A DNA stretch of 64,000 nt from Streptomyces justiciae. Its GTDB lineage: Bacteria > Actinomycetota > Actinomycetes > Streptomycetales > Streptomycetaceae. The notes under the pieces were generated by a model. It saw only the letters and a list, made by a program, of their open reading frames with translations. It was not told the DNA's origin and made no database searches. The stretch spans positions 1 through 64,000 of the forward strand of contig NZ_JADDXU010000006.1 in assembly GCF_015163075.1 (NCBI RefSeq), written 5' to 3'. This document shows positions 17,739 to 26,950 of this stretch, piece after piece; positions within the stretch are counted from its first letter, which is position 1; each line of letters starts with the position of its first letter. A program made the translations under genes and the position numbers.

Positions 17739-18929
17739 ATGGCTGGTCGAAGGCGGGCGTCGAGACACGGAGTGCTCGCGCTCTGTCTGCTGCTGGTCTC
17801 GCTGGTGGCCTGTGGCGGCAAGGCGGGGAACGGGACCGCCAGGGCCGATGTCCAGGAGCTGCTCGACCGGCGGGCGAGCGCTGTCCTCGACCGGGACCGG
17901 GCGGCGTTCATGCAGACGGGCGCGCTGGACTGGTTCGAGAACGCGCGGGGTGTGCCGTTCGCGGCGTGGGCGTACCGGCTGACGGGGCTCCACCAGGACG
18001 GCGCCGAGGCCACCGCGGACGTCGAGCTCAAGTACCGCATACAGGGCTACGACAACGCACCCGTCACCGTCGGCCGCACGCTCACCCTCAGTCTGGACGC
18101 GGGCGGCGAGTGGTACGTCGACCAGGAGCAGCCGGCGAAGAAGTCCGCCCAGCAGCTGTGGGACCAGGGCGAGGTGGACGTCGTCCGCGGGAAGCACAGC
18201 CTCGTCCTCGGCGTCGGGCGGTCGAGCGCGGCGCTGCACACCTACGCCGATCTCGCCGACCGTGCCGTTCCGGCGGTGTCGGCGGAGTGGGGCACCGACT
18301 GGACCCGGCACGTCGTCGTGCTCGTACCGAAGTCGCTGGAGGGCATGGCTGGGCTGCTGGGGTCGCCCGCCTCCTCGTACCGCGGGATCGCCGCCGTCAC
18401 CACCGGTGAGACGGGCGCCCCGGCGAGCGCACCCGCGGACCGGATCATCGTCAACCCCGACGCGTACGGCGTCCTCGGCAGCGTCGGCAAGCAGGTCGTG
18501 CTCACCCACGAGACCACCCATGTCGCCACCCGCGACCACACCACCGCCGCCACACCGCTGTGGCTGTCCGAGGGGTACGCGGACTGGGTCGGGTACCTCG
18601 ACTCCGGCCGGTCGCCGGTCCAGGCCGCGCCGGAGCTGTGGCGGGCCGTGACCGAGGGGCGGACGCCGAAGGCCCTGCCCGCGGACGCGGACTTCGGGTT
18701 CAGCGGCGACGCGACGAAGCTCGCGCAGGCCTACGAGAGCGGCTGGCTGGCCTGCCGGATGATCGCGGACCGGTGGGGTACCGAGCAATTGCGGGCGTTC
18801 TACCAGGCCGTGGGCGCCCATAAGCAGCGCGCCGGGGCGGTCGAGGACGCGCTGAAGACCATCCTCGGCACGGACCTGGACGACTTCACGGCCCAGTGGC
18901 GGGACTATCTGCGGGATCAGCTCGACTGA
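17739..18929 (+). CDS. Lipoprotein zinc metallopeptidase (HExxH gluzincin-like)
   Basis: A 396-aa lipoprotein with a lipobox (LVAC, Cys near residue 25). The N-terminal half resembles an NTF2/DUF4440-like region. The C-terminal half carries His257-Glu258-x-x-His261 (HETTH) and Glu278 in LSEGYADW, giving the HExxH...E spacing of gluzincin metallopeptidases. No inhibitor or substrate is evident; an extracytoplasmic role is implied by the lipobox. A TACGAT box ends 6 nt before the ATG, so the transcript may be leaderless. The 3' end overlaps the convergent padR-like gene by 44 nt. Confidence 0.82.
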   Translation: MAGRRRASRHGVLALCLLLVSLVACGGKAGNGTARADVQELLDRRASAVLDRDRAAFMQTGALDWFENARGVPFAAWAYRLTGLHQDGAEATADVELKYRIQGYDNAPVTVGRTLTLSLDAGGEWYVDQEQPAKKSAQQLWDQGEVDVVRGKHSLVLGVGRSSAALHTYADLADRAVPAVSAEWGTDWTRHVVVLVPKSLEGMAGLLGSPASSYRGIAAVTTGETGAPASAPADRIIVNPDAYGVLGSVGKQVVLTHETTHVATRDHTTAATPLWLSEGYADWVGYLDSGRSPVQAAPELWRAVTEGRTPKALPADADFGFSGDATKLAQAYESGWLACRMIADRWGTEQLRAFYQAVGAHKQRAGAVEDALKTILGTDLDDFTAQWRDYLRDQLD

Positions 18930-19443
18930 GCCGCTCGACGGCCTCCTCCAGCCAGGTGCGTTCCGCCTCGCCGGTCGCCCGCGCGACCCGCAGCATGCCC
19001 TCCCGGAACAGGTCCGCCGCCTCCTCCGCGCGCACGGGTCTGCCCTCGTCGTAGAAGAAGCTCGTGGGTGTGTCGAGGAACTCCAGGCGGCGGCGGAGCA
19101 CCGCGGCCTGTTCGCGGCGGTCCGGGAGGTGGCGCAGGAACGTCAGGACCGTGTTGAAGCGGACCTGGTCGGAGATCTCCACCGGCTTGGGGTGCCGCAG
19201 GCGCTCCAGGAGGTCCGCGCGGCCCGTCTCGGTGAGGGAGAGCGTGCGCCGCGGGGCCGCGCTCGCGCCCGGCTCGGTGTGCTCGTCGAGCTTGCCCGCC
19301 TTGATCAGCCGGGAGATGGCCGGATAGAGGGCGCCGTCGCTGACCGGGCGGACATGGCCGTTGAGCGCCTTGATGCGCTCCTTCAACTCATAGCCGTGCA
19401 AGGGCTCTTCGGCCAGGAAGCCCAGGATCGACAGCTCCAGCAC
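18886..19443 (-). CDS. PadR family transcriptional regulator
   Basis: A 185-aa winged-helix regulator: an N-terminal PadR domain (LSILGFLAEEPLHGYELK, DGALYPAISRL) followed by a helical Vir/dimerisation region. The GTG at 19443 has a GGAGGA site. It is divergent from a MATE exporter, and the ~90-nt intergenic region holds two nested perfect palindromes. By analogy with PadR/efflux pairs it probably represses the exporter and itself, with an unknown ligand. Confidence 0.9.
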   Translation of the reverse strand: MLELSILGFLAEEPLHGYELKERIKALNGHVRPVSDGALYPAISRLIKAGKLDEHTEPGASAAPRRTLSLTETGRADLLERLRHPKPVEISDQVRFNTVLTFLRHLPDRREQAAVLRRRLEFLDTPTSFFYDEGRPVRAEEAADLFREGMLRVARATGEAERTWLEEAVERLSRADPADSPATGP

Positions 19444-19488
19444 GCCGATTCCTCCTTGTGGTCGTCGTGACACCATGGTACCTCTTAT

Positions 19489-19522
19489 CGAGCTACCTCG
19501 AAACGAGGTAGCTCGTTTCGAG
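19489..19522. promoter_or_regulatory. Nested overlapping palindromes in the padR-MATE intergenic region
   Basis: Palindrome 1: CGAGCTACCTCG-AAA-CGAGGTAGCTCG (19489-19515), perfect 12-bp arms. Palindrome 2: CTCGAAACGA-GGTAGC-TCGTTTCGAG (19497-19522), perfect 10-bp arms. They share bases, so a dimer could occupy either but probably not both in the same way. This is the likely PadR operator controlling both genes. Confidence 0.75.
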
Positions 19523-19536
19523 GGGGTTGTGTGGTC

Positions 19537-20847
19537 ATGGACAGTCATCGGCGTCGGCTCGTCGCGCTCGCCCATCCCGTCTACTTCTCGCTGCTCGCCT
19601 CCGTGACCGCCGGGATCATCAACACCGTCTGGGTCTCCCGGCTCGGCGGAGCGGCGGTGGCGGCGGTCGCGGTGGCGACGAACGCCGAGAACGTGCTGCT
19701 GGGGGTCGCCCTGGTCTTCGGCTCCGGGACGACCGTGCTGGTCGCGCATGCCAGGGGCGCGCGGGACCCGGGGGCGATACGGGCCGCCGTGCGCGGGGGC
19801 TGGGCGGTGTTCGGGGTGGTCACGCCGGTGATCGTGGCGGGCGGGTATCTGCTGCGGGAGCCATTGGCGCGGCTGGTCCTCGGCGGGGGCGCGGCGCTGC
19901 CGCTCGCCGTCGGGTACTTCGCGATATCGATGCCGGGCATCGCCGTGTTCTTCGCCCAGCAGCTGGTCGACGGGATTCTGAAGGGCACGGGGGACACCAG
20001 GACGCCGATGCGGCTCGCGCTGCTCGCCAACGGGCTGATCCTCGTCTGCGACCCGCTCTTCATCCACTTCTACGGCGTCCAGGGCGCCGCCGCCTCGACG
20101 GTGCTGTGCCGGTGCGTGGCGTTGGGGGCGGGCCTCCTCGCCCTGCGGCGGAACGCGCTGTTGCGGGCGGCGGTGGGGCCCGGGGTCGCATTCGGGCGGG
20201 TGCTGCGCACCGGGCTGCCCATGGCCGCCGACTTCACCGTGCGGCAGGGCGGGGCGCTGGTGCTGGTCGGGATCGTGGCGCGGATCGGGGTGACGGCGGT
20301 GGCCGCGTACGCCATCGCCTACAAGGTCCTGTACGTGGCCACCATGGGCTTCTATGCCGTCCGGCAGGCCGCCTCCATCCACACCGCGCATCTGCTGGGC
20401 GCCGGGCGGGACCAGCGGCGGGCGATCGGGCGGGAGGCGGTCGTGGTGTCCGGCGCCTTCGGGGCGGCCGCCGCTCTGCTCTTTGCCGTGACCGCGCCCT
20501 GGATCATGGCCGCCTTCGGCGCCGGGGGCGAGGTCGCCGGGGAAGGGGTGCTGTTCCTGCGCTGCGTCGGGCCCTATCTCCTGTTGATGGCCTGCTTCAT
20601 CGCGCTGGGCGGGGTCTTCGAGGGGAGCGGGGGCGCGCCGGTGCTGCTGAGGGTGACGTTGCTCGGGACGGCCGTCCAACTGCCGTTGGCGTACGGGCTG
20701 TCCGGGCTCGGGCTGCCCGGCGTGTGCCTCGCGATGGCGGTGGCCATGGCGGCGCAGTGCGCGGTGGTGGGCGTGATCCTCGGGCGGTCCCGGCGTCAGG
20801 AGGTGACCGAGGTCTCCGACGGTTCGTCGGTGGCCTGCGCCGGCTGA
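19537..20847 (+). CDS. MATE family multidrug/metabolite exporter
   Basis: About 436-aa polytopic antiporter with around 12 hydrophobic helices and the two-fold repeat typical of MATE proteins (first half about 10-215, second about 230-430). It would use a Na+ or H+ gradient to expel a small molecule. The ATG at 19537 is 10 nt from AGGGGG; a GTG at 19531 is possible but too close. It is divergent from a PadR gene across a palindromic operator. The 3' end overlaps the convergent glycosyltransferase gene by 52 nt. Confidence 0.9.
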   Translation: MDSHRRRLVALAHPVYFSLLASVTAGIINTVWVSRLGGAAVAAVAVATNAENVLLGVALVFGSGTTVLVAHARGARDPGAIRAAVRGGWAVFGVVTPVIVAGGYLLREPLARLVLGGGAALPLAVGYFAISMPGIAVFFAQQLVDGILKGTGDTRTPMRLALLANGLILVCDPLFIHFYGVQGAAASTVLCRCVALGAGLLALRRNALLRAAVGPGVAFGRVLRTGLPMAADFTVRQGGALVLVGIVARIGVTAVAAYAIAYKVLYVATMGFYAVRQAASIHTAHLLGAGRDQRRAIGREAVVVSGAFGAAAALLFAVTAPWIMAAFGAGGEVAGEGVLFLRCVGPYLLLMACFIALGGVFEGSGGAPVLLRVTLLGTAVQLPLAYGLSGLGLPGVCLAMAVAMAAQCAVVGVILGRSRRQEVTEVSDGSSVACAG

Positions 20848-22043
20848 GCCGGCTCGGGGGCCTCGACGGGCGCGCTCGCCGTGGCCCGCCACAGCTCCAC
20901 GGCGGCCAGGACGGTCGCGGCGACGAGCAGGCCGTTGCGGAGGAAGAGCAGCGTGACGCCCAGGCCGTCGCTGGCGACGACGTTCGCGAAGTAGATCGGG
21001 AACTCCAGGACCGTCACGAAGGAGGCCGGCAGGACCAGCAGTGCGGGCACCGTCATCCGGCTCGCCCGGAAGCACAGGCAGACCGCCGCCAGGCCGATCA
21101 GCCACACCATGTACTGCGGGCTGATCACCCGGCTCGTGGTCGTGAACAGCAGCACCGCCACGAACGCCGCGTCCGCCATGGTGTGCGCCTCGAAGCGGGT
21201 CGCGACCAGCCGCCACAGCAGCAGCCAGCCGAAGGCGACGCCGGTCAGGGCGAGCGCGGCCGTGCTGACGACGTTCACCCACGGGCCGAGGAACTCCACC
21301 GAGCCGTAGTTCAGCAGCACCTGGCCGTCCCAGCCGTACTGCCGGGCCACATGGAAGACCAGCGAGCCCAGCGACTCCACCTCGGTGCCGCGGTCGGCCT
21401 GGAAGGTCAGGAACGCGAAGGAGCCGGGCATGGTCACCGCGAACAGCGCCGCGAGGCCCGCCGCCGTCACCGCCGCCGACATCCAGATGCCCCGCTTCCG
21501 CGCGGCCACCAGCAGCAGCACCGGCCACACCTTGAGCATCGCCCCGAAGCCGACCAGGGCGCCCATCACGCGCGGATGCCGGGCGCCCGCGAGCAGCGCG
21601 GCCACGGCGACGGCGGTGACCATCACGTCGTAGCGGGCGTACACGGTCGGGCCGAGCAGCGGGACGCCCACCACCCACACCCAGGCACCGCGCAGGCTCC
21701 GGCCGGGGCGCAGGCCCGCGTACAGCAGCAGGGAGAGGACCACCAGGTCGGCGAGGAAGGCGAGGACGAAGAACGCGGTCGCGTACGGGAGGAACGGCAG
21801 CAGCGCGGGGGAGAGGATCGCCAGCGCGGCGGCCGGCGGGTACTGCCAGGTGACGTCGTCCTGCGGGAACGTGCCGGTGCGCAGCACGTCGTACCAGCCC
21901 TGGTAGATCACCGACACGTCGCTCGTGACGTCCGGGCCGGGGAAGACGTACACCTTCAGGACGAACAGGAGCAGCAGCAGCCTCGTCAGGCCCCAGGTCG
22001 CCAGCAGTCCCGCCGGAGACCGCCTCGCACCCGCAATGTCCAC
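20796..22043 (-). CDS. GT87 (DUF2029) polyprenol-phosphate-mannose-dependent mannosyltransferase-like protein
   Basis: A 415-aa integral membrane GT-C enzyme with about ten hydrophobic helices. An acidic motif lies in the first external loop (GPDVTSDVSVIYQGWYD), matching the DUF2029 family that transfers mannose from polyprenyl-phosphate in lipomannan synthesis. The GTG at 22043 (VDIAGARRSP) follows AGGGGC. It is divergent from PimB', another lipoglycan mannosyltransferase, which supports a shared lipomannan/PIM role. Confidence 0.82.
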   Translation of the reverse strand: MDIAGARRSPAGLLATWGLTRLLLLLFVLKVYVFPGPDVTSDVSVIYQGWYDVLRTGTFPQDDVTWQYPPAAALAILSPALLPFLPYATAFFVLAFLADLVVLSLLLYAGLRPGRSLRGAWVWVVGVPLLGPTVYARYDVMVTAVAVAALLAGARHPRVMGALVGFGAMLKVWPVLLLVAARKRGIWMSAAVTAAGLAALFAVTMPGSFAFLTFQADRGTEVESLGSLVFHVARQYGWDGQVLLNYGSVEFLGPWVNVVSTAALALTGVAFGWLLLWRLVATRFEAHTMADAAFVAVLLFTTTSRVISPQYMVWLIGLAAVCLCFRASRMTVPALLVLPASFVTVLEFPIYFANVVASDGLGVTLLFLRNGLLVAATVLAAVELWRATASAPVEAPEPAQPAQATDEPSETSVTS

Positions 22044-22195
22044 CGGAGCCCCTGTTCGCGCGTTGCCGTCCGTGCCGTCTTTGAGATGGCCATGATGTCC
22101 CGGCCTGCTGTGAGGTTGCCATAAACGTGGCCGGGACCGGCTGTGAGGGGGTCGTGGAGCCGAGGTGGGCACGCCTTTGGGTAGGGTCGGCGGCG

Positions 22196-23350
22196 ATGCG
22201 CACGACGATGTCCAAGACCCTGATCGTCACGAACGACTTCCCGCCCAGGCCAGGCGGTATCCAGGCGTTCCTGCACAACATGGCGCTGCGCCTCGATCCC
22301 GAGCGGCTCGTGGTCTACGCGTCGACCTGGAAGCGCGGCCGGGAGGGCGTAGAAGCCACGGCCGCCTTCGACGCCGAGCAGCCCTTCACCGTCGTACGCG
22401 ACCGTACGACGATGCTCCTGCCGACGCCCGCGGCCACGCGTACGGCGGTCGGACTCCTGCGGGAGCACGGCTGCACGTCGGTGTGGTTCGGGGCGGCGGC
22501 GCCGCTCGGGCTGATGGCGCCCGCGCTGCGGAAGGCGGGGGCCGAGCGGCTGGTGGCCACGACCCACGGGCACGAGGCGGGGTGGGCGCAGCTGCCCGCC
22601 GCGCGGCAGTTGCTGCGCCGGATCGGCGAGGGCACGGACACGATCACCTACCTCGGGGAGTACACGCGGTCGCGGATCGCCGGGGCGCTGACGCCTCAGG
22701 CCGGTTCGCGGATGGTGCAGCTGCCGCCCGGGGTGGACGAGAAGACCTTCCATCCGGGGTCGGGCGGTGACGTGGTGCGGGCGCGGCTCGGGCTGACCGA
22801 CCGGCCGGTGGTGGTGTGCGTCTCGCGGCTGGTGCCGCGCAAGGGGCAGGACACGCTGATCCTGGCGATGCCGCGGATTCTCGCTGACCAGCCGGACGCG
22901 GTGCTGCTGATCGTGGGGGGCGGGCCGTACGAGAAGGAGCTGCGCAGGCTGGCGCGCGAGACCGGGGTCGCCGACTCGGTCGTCTTCACCGGGTCCGTGC
23001 CCTGGTCCGAGCTGCCCGCGCACTACGGCGCCGGGGACGTCTTCGCGATGCCGTGCCGGACGCGGCGGGGCGGGCTGGATGTGGAGGGGCTCGGGATCGT
23101 GTACCTGGAGGCCTCCGCGACCGGGCTGCCGGTCGTCGCCGGGGACTCCGGGGGCGCGCCGGACGCCGTGCTCGACGGGGAGACCGGGTGGGTCGTCCGG
23201 GGCGGGTCGGTCGAGGACTCCGCCGAGCGGATTCTGGCGCTCCTGGGCGATGCCGAGTTGCGGCAGCGGATGGGGGAGCGGGGGCGGGCCTGGGTCGAGG
23301 AGAAGTGGCGGTGGGACCTGCTGGCAGAAAAGTTGAAGACGTTGCTCTAG
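22196..23350 (+). CDS. pimB: GT4 phosphatidylinositol mannoside mannosyltransferase (PimB'-like)
   Basis: Cytoplasmic GT-B glycosyltransferase, 384 aa, probably adding the second mannose to PIM1. The N-terminal NDFPPRPGGIQAFL is the acceptor-side glycine loop. The C-terminal domain carries SRLVPRKGQDTL and the nucleotide-sugar GT4 block RTRRGGLDVEGLGIVYLEA with its E-x7-E. The ATG at 22196 is preceded by TAGGGT 8 nt upstream, suggesting a leaderless mRNA. It is divergent from a GT87 enzyme, consistent with lipoglycan biosynthesis. Confidence 0.88.
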   Translation: MRTTMSKTLIVTNDFPPRPGGIQAFLHNMALRLDPERLVVYASTWKRGREGVEATAAFDAEQPFTVVRDRTTMLLPTPAATRTAVGLLREHGCTSVWFGAAAPLGLMAPALRKAGAERLVATTHGHEAGWAQLPAARQLLRRIGEGTDTITYLGEYTRSRIAGALTPQAGSRMVQLPPGVDEKTFHPGSGGDVVRARLGLTDRPVVVCVSRLVPRKGQDTLILAMPRILADQPDAVLLIVGGGPYEKELRRLARETGVADSVVFTGSVPWSELPAHYGAGDVFAMPCRTRRGGLDVEGLGIVYLEASATGLPVVAGDSGGAPDAVLDGETGWVVRGGSVEDSAERILALLGDAELRQRMGERGRAWVEEKWRWDLLAEKLKTLL

Positions 23351-23390
23351 CCGTCTAGGCGGAACCGAATAATCCGCCCATGCTGCGCGC

Positions 23391-25028
23391 ATGACAGCAA
23401 AACTGATGCAGCGTCAGCTGACGAGACGTCAAATATTGGGCATGGTGGCCCTCCAGACCGCCGCCGCGTCCGGTCTCACCCGCATCGGTCTCGAGTCCGC
23501 GTCGGCCGTGGAACCGGCCGCCGTCGACAACGCCCCGGCCATCGTGGTCGGTTCGGGCTACGGCGCCGCCGTGGCCGCCCTCCGCCTCGGTCAGGCGGGC
23601 ATCCGCACGCTCATGATCGAGATGGGCCGGCTCTGGAACACCGCCGGCTCCGACGGCAAGATCTTCTGCTCCACCGCCGGCCCGGACCAGCGCTCCATGT
23701 GGTTCCGCACCCGCACCGAGGCCCCGCTGGCCACGTTCCTGTGGCTGGACGTCGTCAACAAGGACATCACCCCCTACCCCGGCGTCCTGGACCGGGTGCA
23801 CTTCGCCAACATGTCGGTGTTCGTGGGGCGGGGCGTCGGCGGCGGCTCGCTGGTCAACGGCTGCATGGCGGTGACCCCGCTCAAGTCGTACTTCGCCGAG
23901 CAGTTCCCGACCGTCGACGCCGACGAGATGTACGCGACGTACTTCCCGCGCGCCAACTCCATGCTCGGCGTCAACACCGTCGACCCCACCTGGTTCGAGT
24001 CGACGGAGTGGTACCGCTTCACCCGGATCTCCCGCAAGCACGCCCAGAACACCGGCCTGAAGACCACGTTCGTGCCCAGCACCTACGACTTCGCCTACAT
24101 GCAGAAGGAGGCCGCCGGTACGGCGACCAAGTCGGCGCTCGCCCAGGAGGTCATCTACGGCAACAATTTCGGCAAGAAGAGCCTCGACAAGACGTATCTC
24201 GCCGCCGCGCTCGGCACCGGGAACGTCACCATCACCACCATGGAGCGGGTGCGGGCCATCAGCCGGGCGAGCGACGGGGCGTACGTCCTGACCGCCGACC
24301 GCATCAACGACGCCGGCACGGTCGTCGAGACCAAGCAGTACGGCTGCACCTACCTGTTCCTCGGCGGCGGCAGCCTCGGCACCACCGAACTCCTCGTCCG
24401 CGCCCGGGACACCGGCACCCTGCCCGCCCTGGACGCGAGCGTCGGCGCCGGGTGGGGGCCCAACGGCAACACCATGCTCGGCCGGGCCAACCATCTGTGG
24501 GACACGGTCGGGGCCAACCAGTCGACCATGCCGGTCATGGGCATCGACGACTGGGCCAACACCGCCAACCCCGTCTTCGCCGAGATCGCTCCTTTACCCA
24601 CGGGACTTGAGCACTGGGTCAGCCTCTATCTGGCGATCACCAAGAACCCGCAGCGGGCCGCGTTCACGTACGACAGCGCCACGGACGGCGTGAAGCTGGG
24701 CTGGACGGCCGCCCAGAGCGCGGTGTCCTCGGGCATGGCCAAGAAGCTCTTCGACCGGATCAACTCGGCGAACGTGACGATCTACCGCACCGATCTGTTC
24801 GGCTCCTCCAACAGGACCTTCGCCGACGACTTCACCTACCACCCGCTGGGCGGCTGCGTGCTGGGCAAGGCGACCGACAACTACGGCCGGGTGAAGGGAT
24901 ATTCGAAGCTGTACGTCACCGACGGCTCGCTCGTGCCCGGGTCGATCGGCGTCAACCCGTTCGTGACGATCACCGCGCTCGCGGAACGGACGATGGCGCG
25001 GGTCCTCGTGGAGGACACCGCGCCATAA
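23391..25028 (+). CDS. Tat-secreted class I cholesterol oxidase (GMC, FAD)
   Basis: Secreted FAD enzyme oxidising and isomerising 3-beta-hydroxysterols, 545 aa. It has a Tat signal (LTRRQILGM) and a dinucleotide loop (VGSGYGAAVAALRLG). The active-site set Glu398 (VFAEIAP), His484 (YHPLGG) and Asn522 (VNPFV) is offset by exactly 37 from Glu361/His447/Asn485 of the Streptomyces ChoA numbering, a strong match. It is noncovalent GMC-type and has no adjacent P450, so its physiological role (sterol use or signalling) is open. Confidence 0.93.
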   Translation: MTAKLMQRQLTRRQILGMVALQTAAASGLTRIGLESASAVEPAAVDNAPAIVVGSGYGAAVAALRLGQAGIRTLMIEMGRLWNTAGSDGKIFCSTAGPDQRSMWFRTRTEAPLATFLWLDVVNKDITPYPGVLDRVHFANMSVFVGRGVGGGSLVNGCMAVTPLKSYFAEQFPTVDADEMYATYFPRANSMLGVNTVDPTWFESTEWYRFTRISRKHAQNTGLKTTFVPSTYDFAYMQKEAAGTATKSALAQEVIYGNNFGKKSLDKTYLAAALGTGNVTITTMERVRAISRASDGAYVLTADRINDAGTVVETKQYGCTYLFLGGGSLGTTELLVRARDTGTLPALDASVGAGWGPNGNTMLGRANHLWDTVGANQSTMPVMGIDDWANTANPVFAEIAPLPTGLEHWVSLYLAITKNPQRAAFTYDSATDGVKLGWTAAQSAVSSGMAKKLFDRINSANVTIYRTDLFGSSNRTFADDFTYHPLGGCVLGKATDNYGRVKGYSKLYVTDGSLVPGSIGVNPFVTITALAERTMARVLVEDTAP

Positions 25029-25045
25029 GTCTCGTACCGCAGTGA

Positions 25046-26842
25046 CTACTTCTGGTAGATCGCCTCGATCTCGTCCGCGTAGTCCTTCGCCACCACGTTG
25101 CGCTTGAGCTTCAGGGACGGCGTCAGGTGGCCCGACTCCTCCGTGAACTGGGAGGACAGAATGCGGAACTTCCGCACCGATTCCGCCTTCGACACCGCGG
25201 CGTTGCCGTCGTCGATCGCGGCCTGGATGGCAGCGTTCAGGTCCGCGTCCCCGGCCAGCGACGCCGCGGTGGCATCCGCCGGCTTGCCGTGCTCGGCGGC
25301 CCAACGGCCCAGGAACTCCTCGTCGATGGTGACCAGCGCACCCACGAAGGGCCGCCCGTCGCCGACGACCATGCACTCCGCGACCAGCGCGTGGGCGCGG
25401 ATACGGTCCTCGATCACGGCCGGGGCGACGTTCTTGCCGCCCGCGGTGACGATGATCTCCTTCTTGCGGCCGGTGATCCTGAGGTAGCCGTCCTCGTCGA
25501 GGGTGCCGATGTCCCCGGTGTGGAACCAGCCGTCGGCCAGCGCCTCGGCGGTCGCGGCCTCGTTGTTCCAGTAGCCCTTGAACAGGTGCTCGCCGTGCAG
25601 CAGCACCTCGCCGTCGTCGGCGATGCGGACCACCGAGCCCGGCAGCGGCTGGCCGACCGTGCCGATCTTCTGCCGGTCCCAGGGGTTGAAGGCGGTGGCC
25701 GCACAGGACTCGGTGAGGCCGTAGCCCTCCAGGACCGTGAAGCCGATGCCGCGGAAGAAGTGGCCGAGCCGCTCACCGAGCGGGGCGCCGCCGGAGATGG
25801 CGTACTCGCCCTTGCCGCCGAGGACCGCGCGCAGCTTGCTGTAGACCAGCTTGTCGAAGGTCTTGTGCTTGATCTTCAGACCGAGGGACGGGCCCGACGG
25901 GGTGTCCAGCGCCTTGCTGTACGCGATCGCGGTGTCGGCGGCCTTGTCGAAGATCTTGCCCTTGCCGTCCGCCTGCGCCTTCGCGCGCGCCGAGTTGTAG
26001 ACCTTCTCGAAGACGCGCGGGACGCCCAGGATCAGCGTCGGCCGGAAGGAGGCCAGCTCGTCGGTGAGGTTCTTGATGTCCGGGACGGTGCCCAGCTTGA
26101 TCGGCGCCATCATCGGCGCGACCTGCACGAGCCGCCCGAAGACGTGCGCGAGCGGCAGGAAGAGCAGCACGGAGCACTCGCCGGTGCGGAACAGCGGGCG
26201 CAGCCGCTCCACGACGTTGCCGCACTCCGCGAAGAAGCTGCGGTGGGTCAGCACACAGCCCTTGGGGCGACCGGTCGTACCGGACGTGTAGACGATGGTC
26301 GCCGGGTCGTCCGCCTTCGCCAGCGAACTGCGCTCCTCGACGGCGGCGTCGGTGATGTCCGCGCCCAGCCGGCCCAGCTCCTCGACACCCCCGCCCTCGA
26401 TCTGCCAGACGTGCTTGAGCGCGGGCAGCCGGTCGCGTACCGACTCCACGGCCGCCGCGTGGTTGTCCAGCTCGACGATGCACGCGGTCGCGCCGGAGTC
26501 GGCGAGGATCCACTGGATCTGCTCGGGCGAGCTGGTCTCGTACACCGGCACGGTGACCGCGCCCGCGCACCAGATCGCGAAGTCGAGCAGCGTCCACTCG
26601 TAGCGGGTCCGCGACATCAGGCCCACCCGGTCGCCGGGCTGCACACCCGAGGCGATGAGGCCCTTGGCGGCCGCGTGCACCTCCGCGAGGAAGGTCGTGG
26701 CCGTCACGTCCTGCCAGGCGCCGTCGACCTTGCGGGCGATGACGGCGACGTCGGGATGCTGCGCGGCGTTTCTGCGGACGATGTCGGTGAGGTTTCCGTC
26801 CGCAGGGACCTCGTACAAGGCCGGAAGGCTGAACTCGCGCAA
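25046..26842 (-). CDS. Long-chain fatty acid-CoA ligase (FadD15-like)
   Basis: AMP-forming acyl-CoA synthetase, 598 aa. The adenylation P-loop (YTSGTTGRPKG), A5 block (GYGLTESCAA) and C-terminal hinge (GRKKEIIVTAGGKNVAP) are all present. It activates long-chain fatty acids for lipid synthesis or degradation. The start is TTG at 26842 with AGGAG 8 nt upstream, giving LREFSLPALYEV. The 3' end is 17 nt from the convergent cholesterol oxidase stop. Confidence 0.93.
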   Translation of the reverse strand: MREFSLPALYEVPADGNLTDIVRRNAAQHPDVAVIARKVDGAWQDVTATTFLAEVHAAAKGLIASGVQPGDRVGLMSRTRYEWTLLDFAIWCAGAVTVPVYETSSPEQIQWILADSGATACIVELDNHAAAVESVRDRLPALKHVWQIEGGGVEELGRLGADITDAAVEERSSLAKADDPATIVYTSGTTGRPKGCVLTHRSFFAECGNVVERLRPLFRTGECSVLLFLPLAHVFGRLVQVAPMMAPIKLGTVPDIKNLTDELASFRPTLILGVPRVFEKVYNSARAKAQADGKGKIFDKAADTAIAYSKALDTPSGPSLGLKIKHKTFDKLVYSKLRAVLGGKGEYAISGGAPLGERLGHFFRGIGFTVLEGYGLTESCAATAFNPWDRQKIGTVGQPLPGSVVRIADDGEVLLHGEHLFKGYWNNEAATAEALADGWFHTGDIGTLDEDGYLRITGRKKEIIVTAGGKNVAPAVIEDRIRAHALVAECMVVGDGRPFVGALVTIDEEFLGRWAAEHGKPADATAASLAGDADLNAAIQAAIDDGNAAVSKAESVRKFRILSSQFTEESGHLTPSLKLKRNVVAKDYADEIEAIYQK

Positions 26843-26915
26843 GACTGCTGCTCCTAATAAGGCGCCGGCGCCACGACGTTGTGCGATGCGACGGTGCGGT
26901 CCAAGGCTCGGGCAG

Positions 26916-26950
26916 GTGCTCAGGGATTCACATGTTGAAATCCCGAGCAC
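26916..26950 (-). promoter_or_regulatory. Strong hairpin upstream of the acyl-CoA ligase
   Basis: GTGCTC-A-GGGATT (26916-26928) pairs with AATCCC-GAGCAC (26939-26950), a 12-bp stem with one bulge, 74-108 nt upstream of the TTG start. It may be a leader structure or regulatory element. The rest of 26843-27138 shows no gene; only a GGCGCCGGCGCC palindrome and a TACCCT -10 box for the next gene are noticeable. Confidence 0.45.

Noticed and set aside
19444..22281. Extension of the PadR reading frame far upstream
   Set aside because: The extra ~940 codons lie antisense to the MATE gene and overlap the GT87 gene in another frame; the GTG at 19443 with GGAGGA is a clear start.
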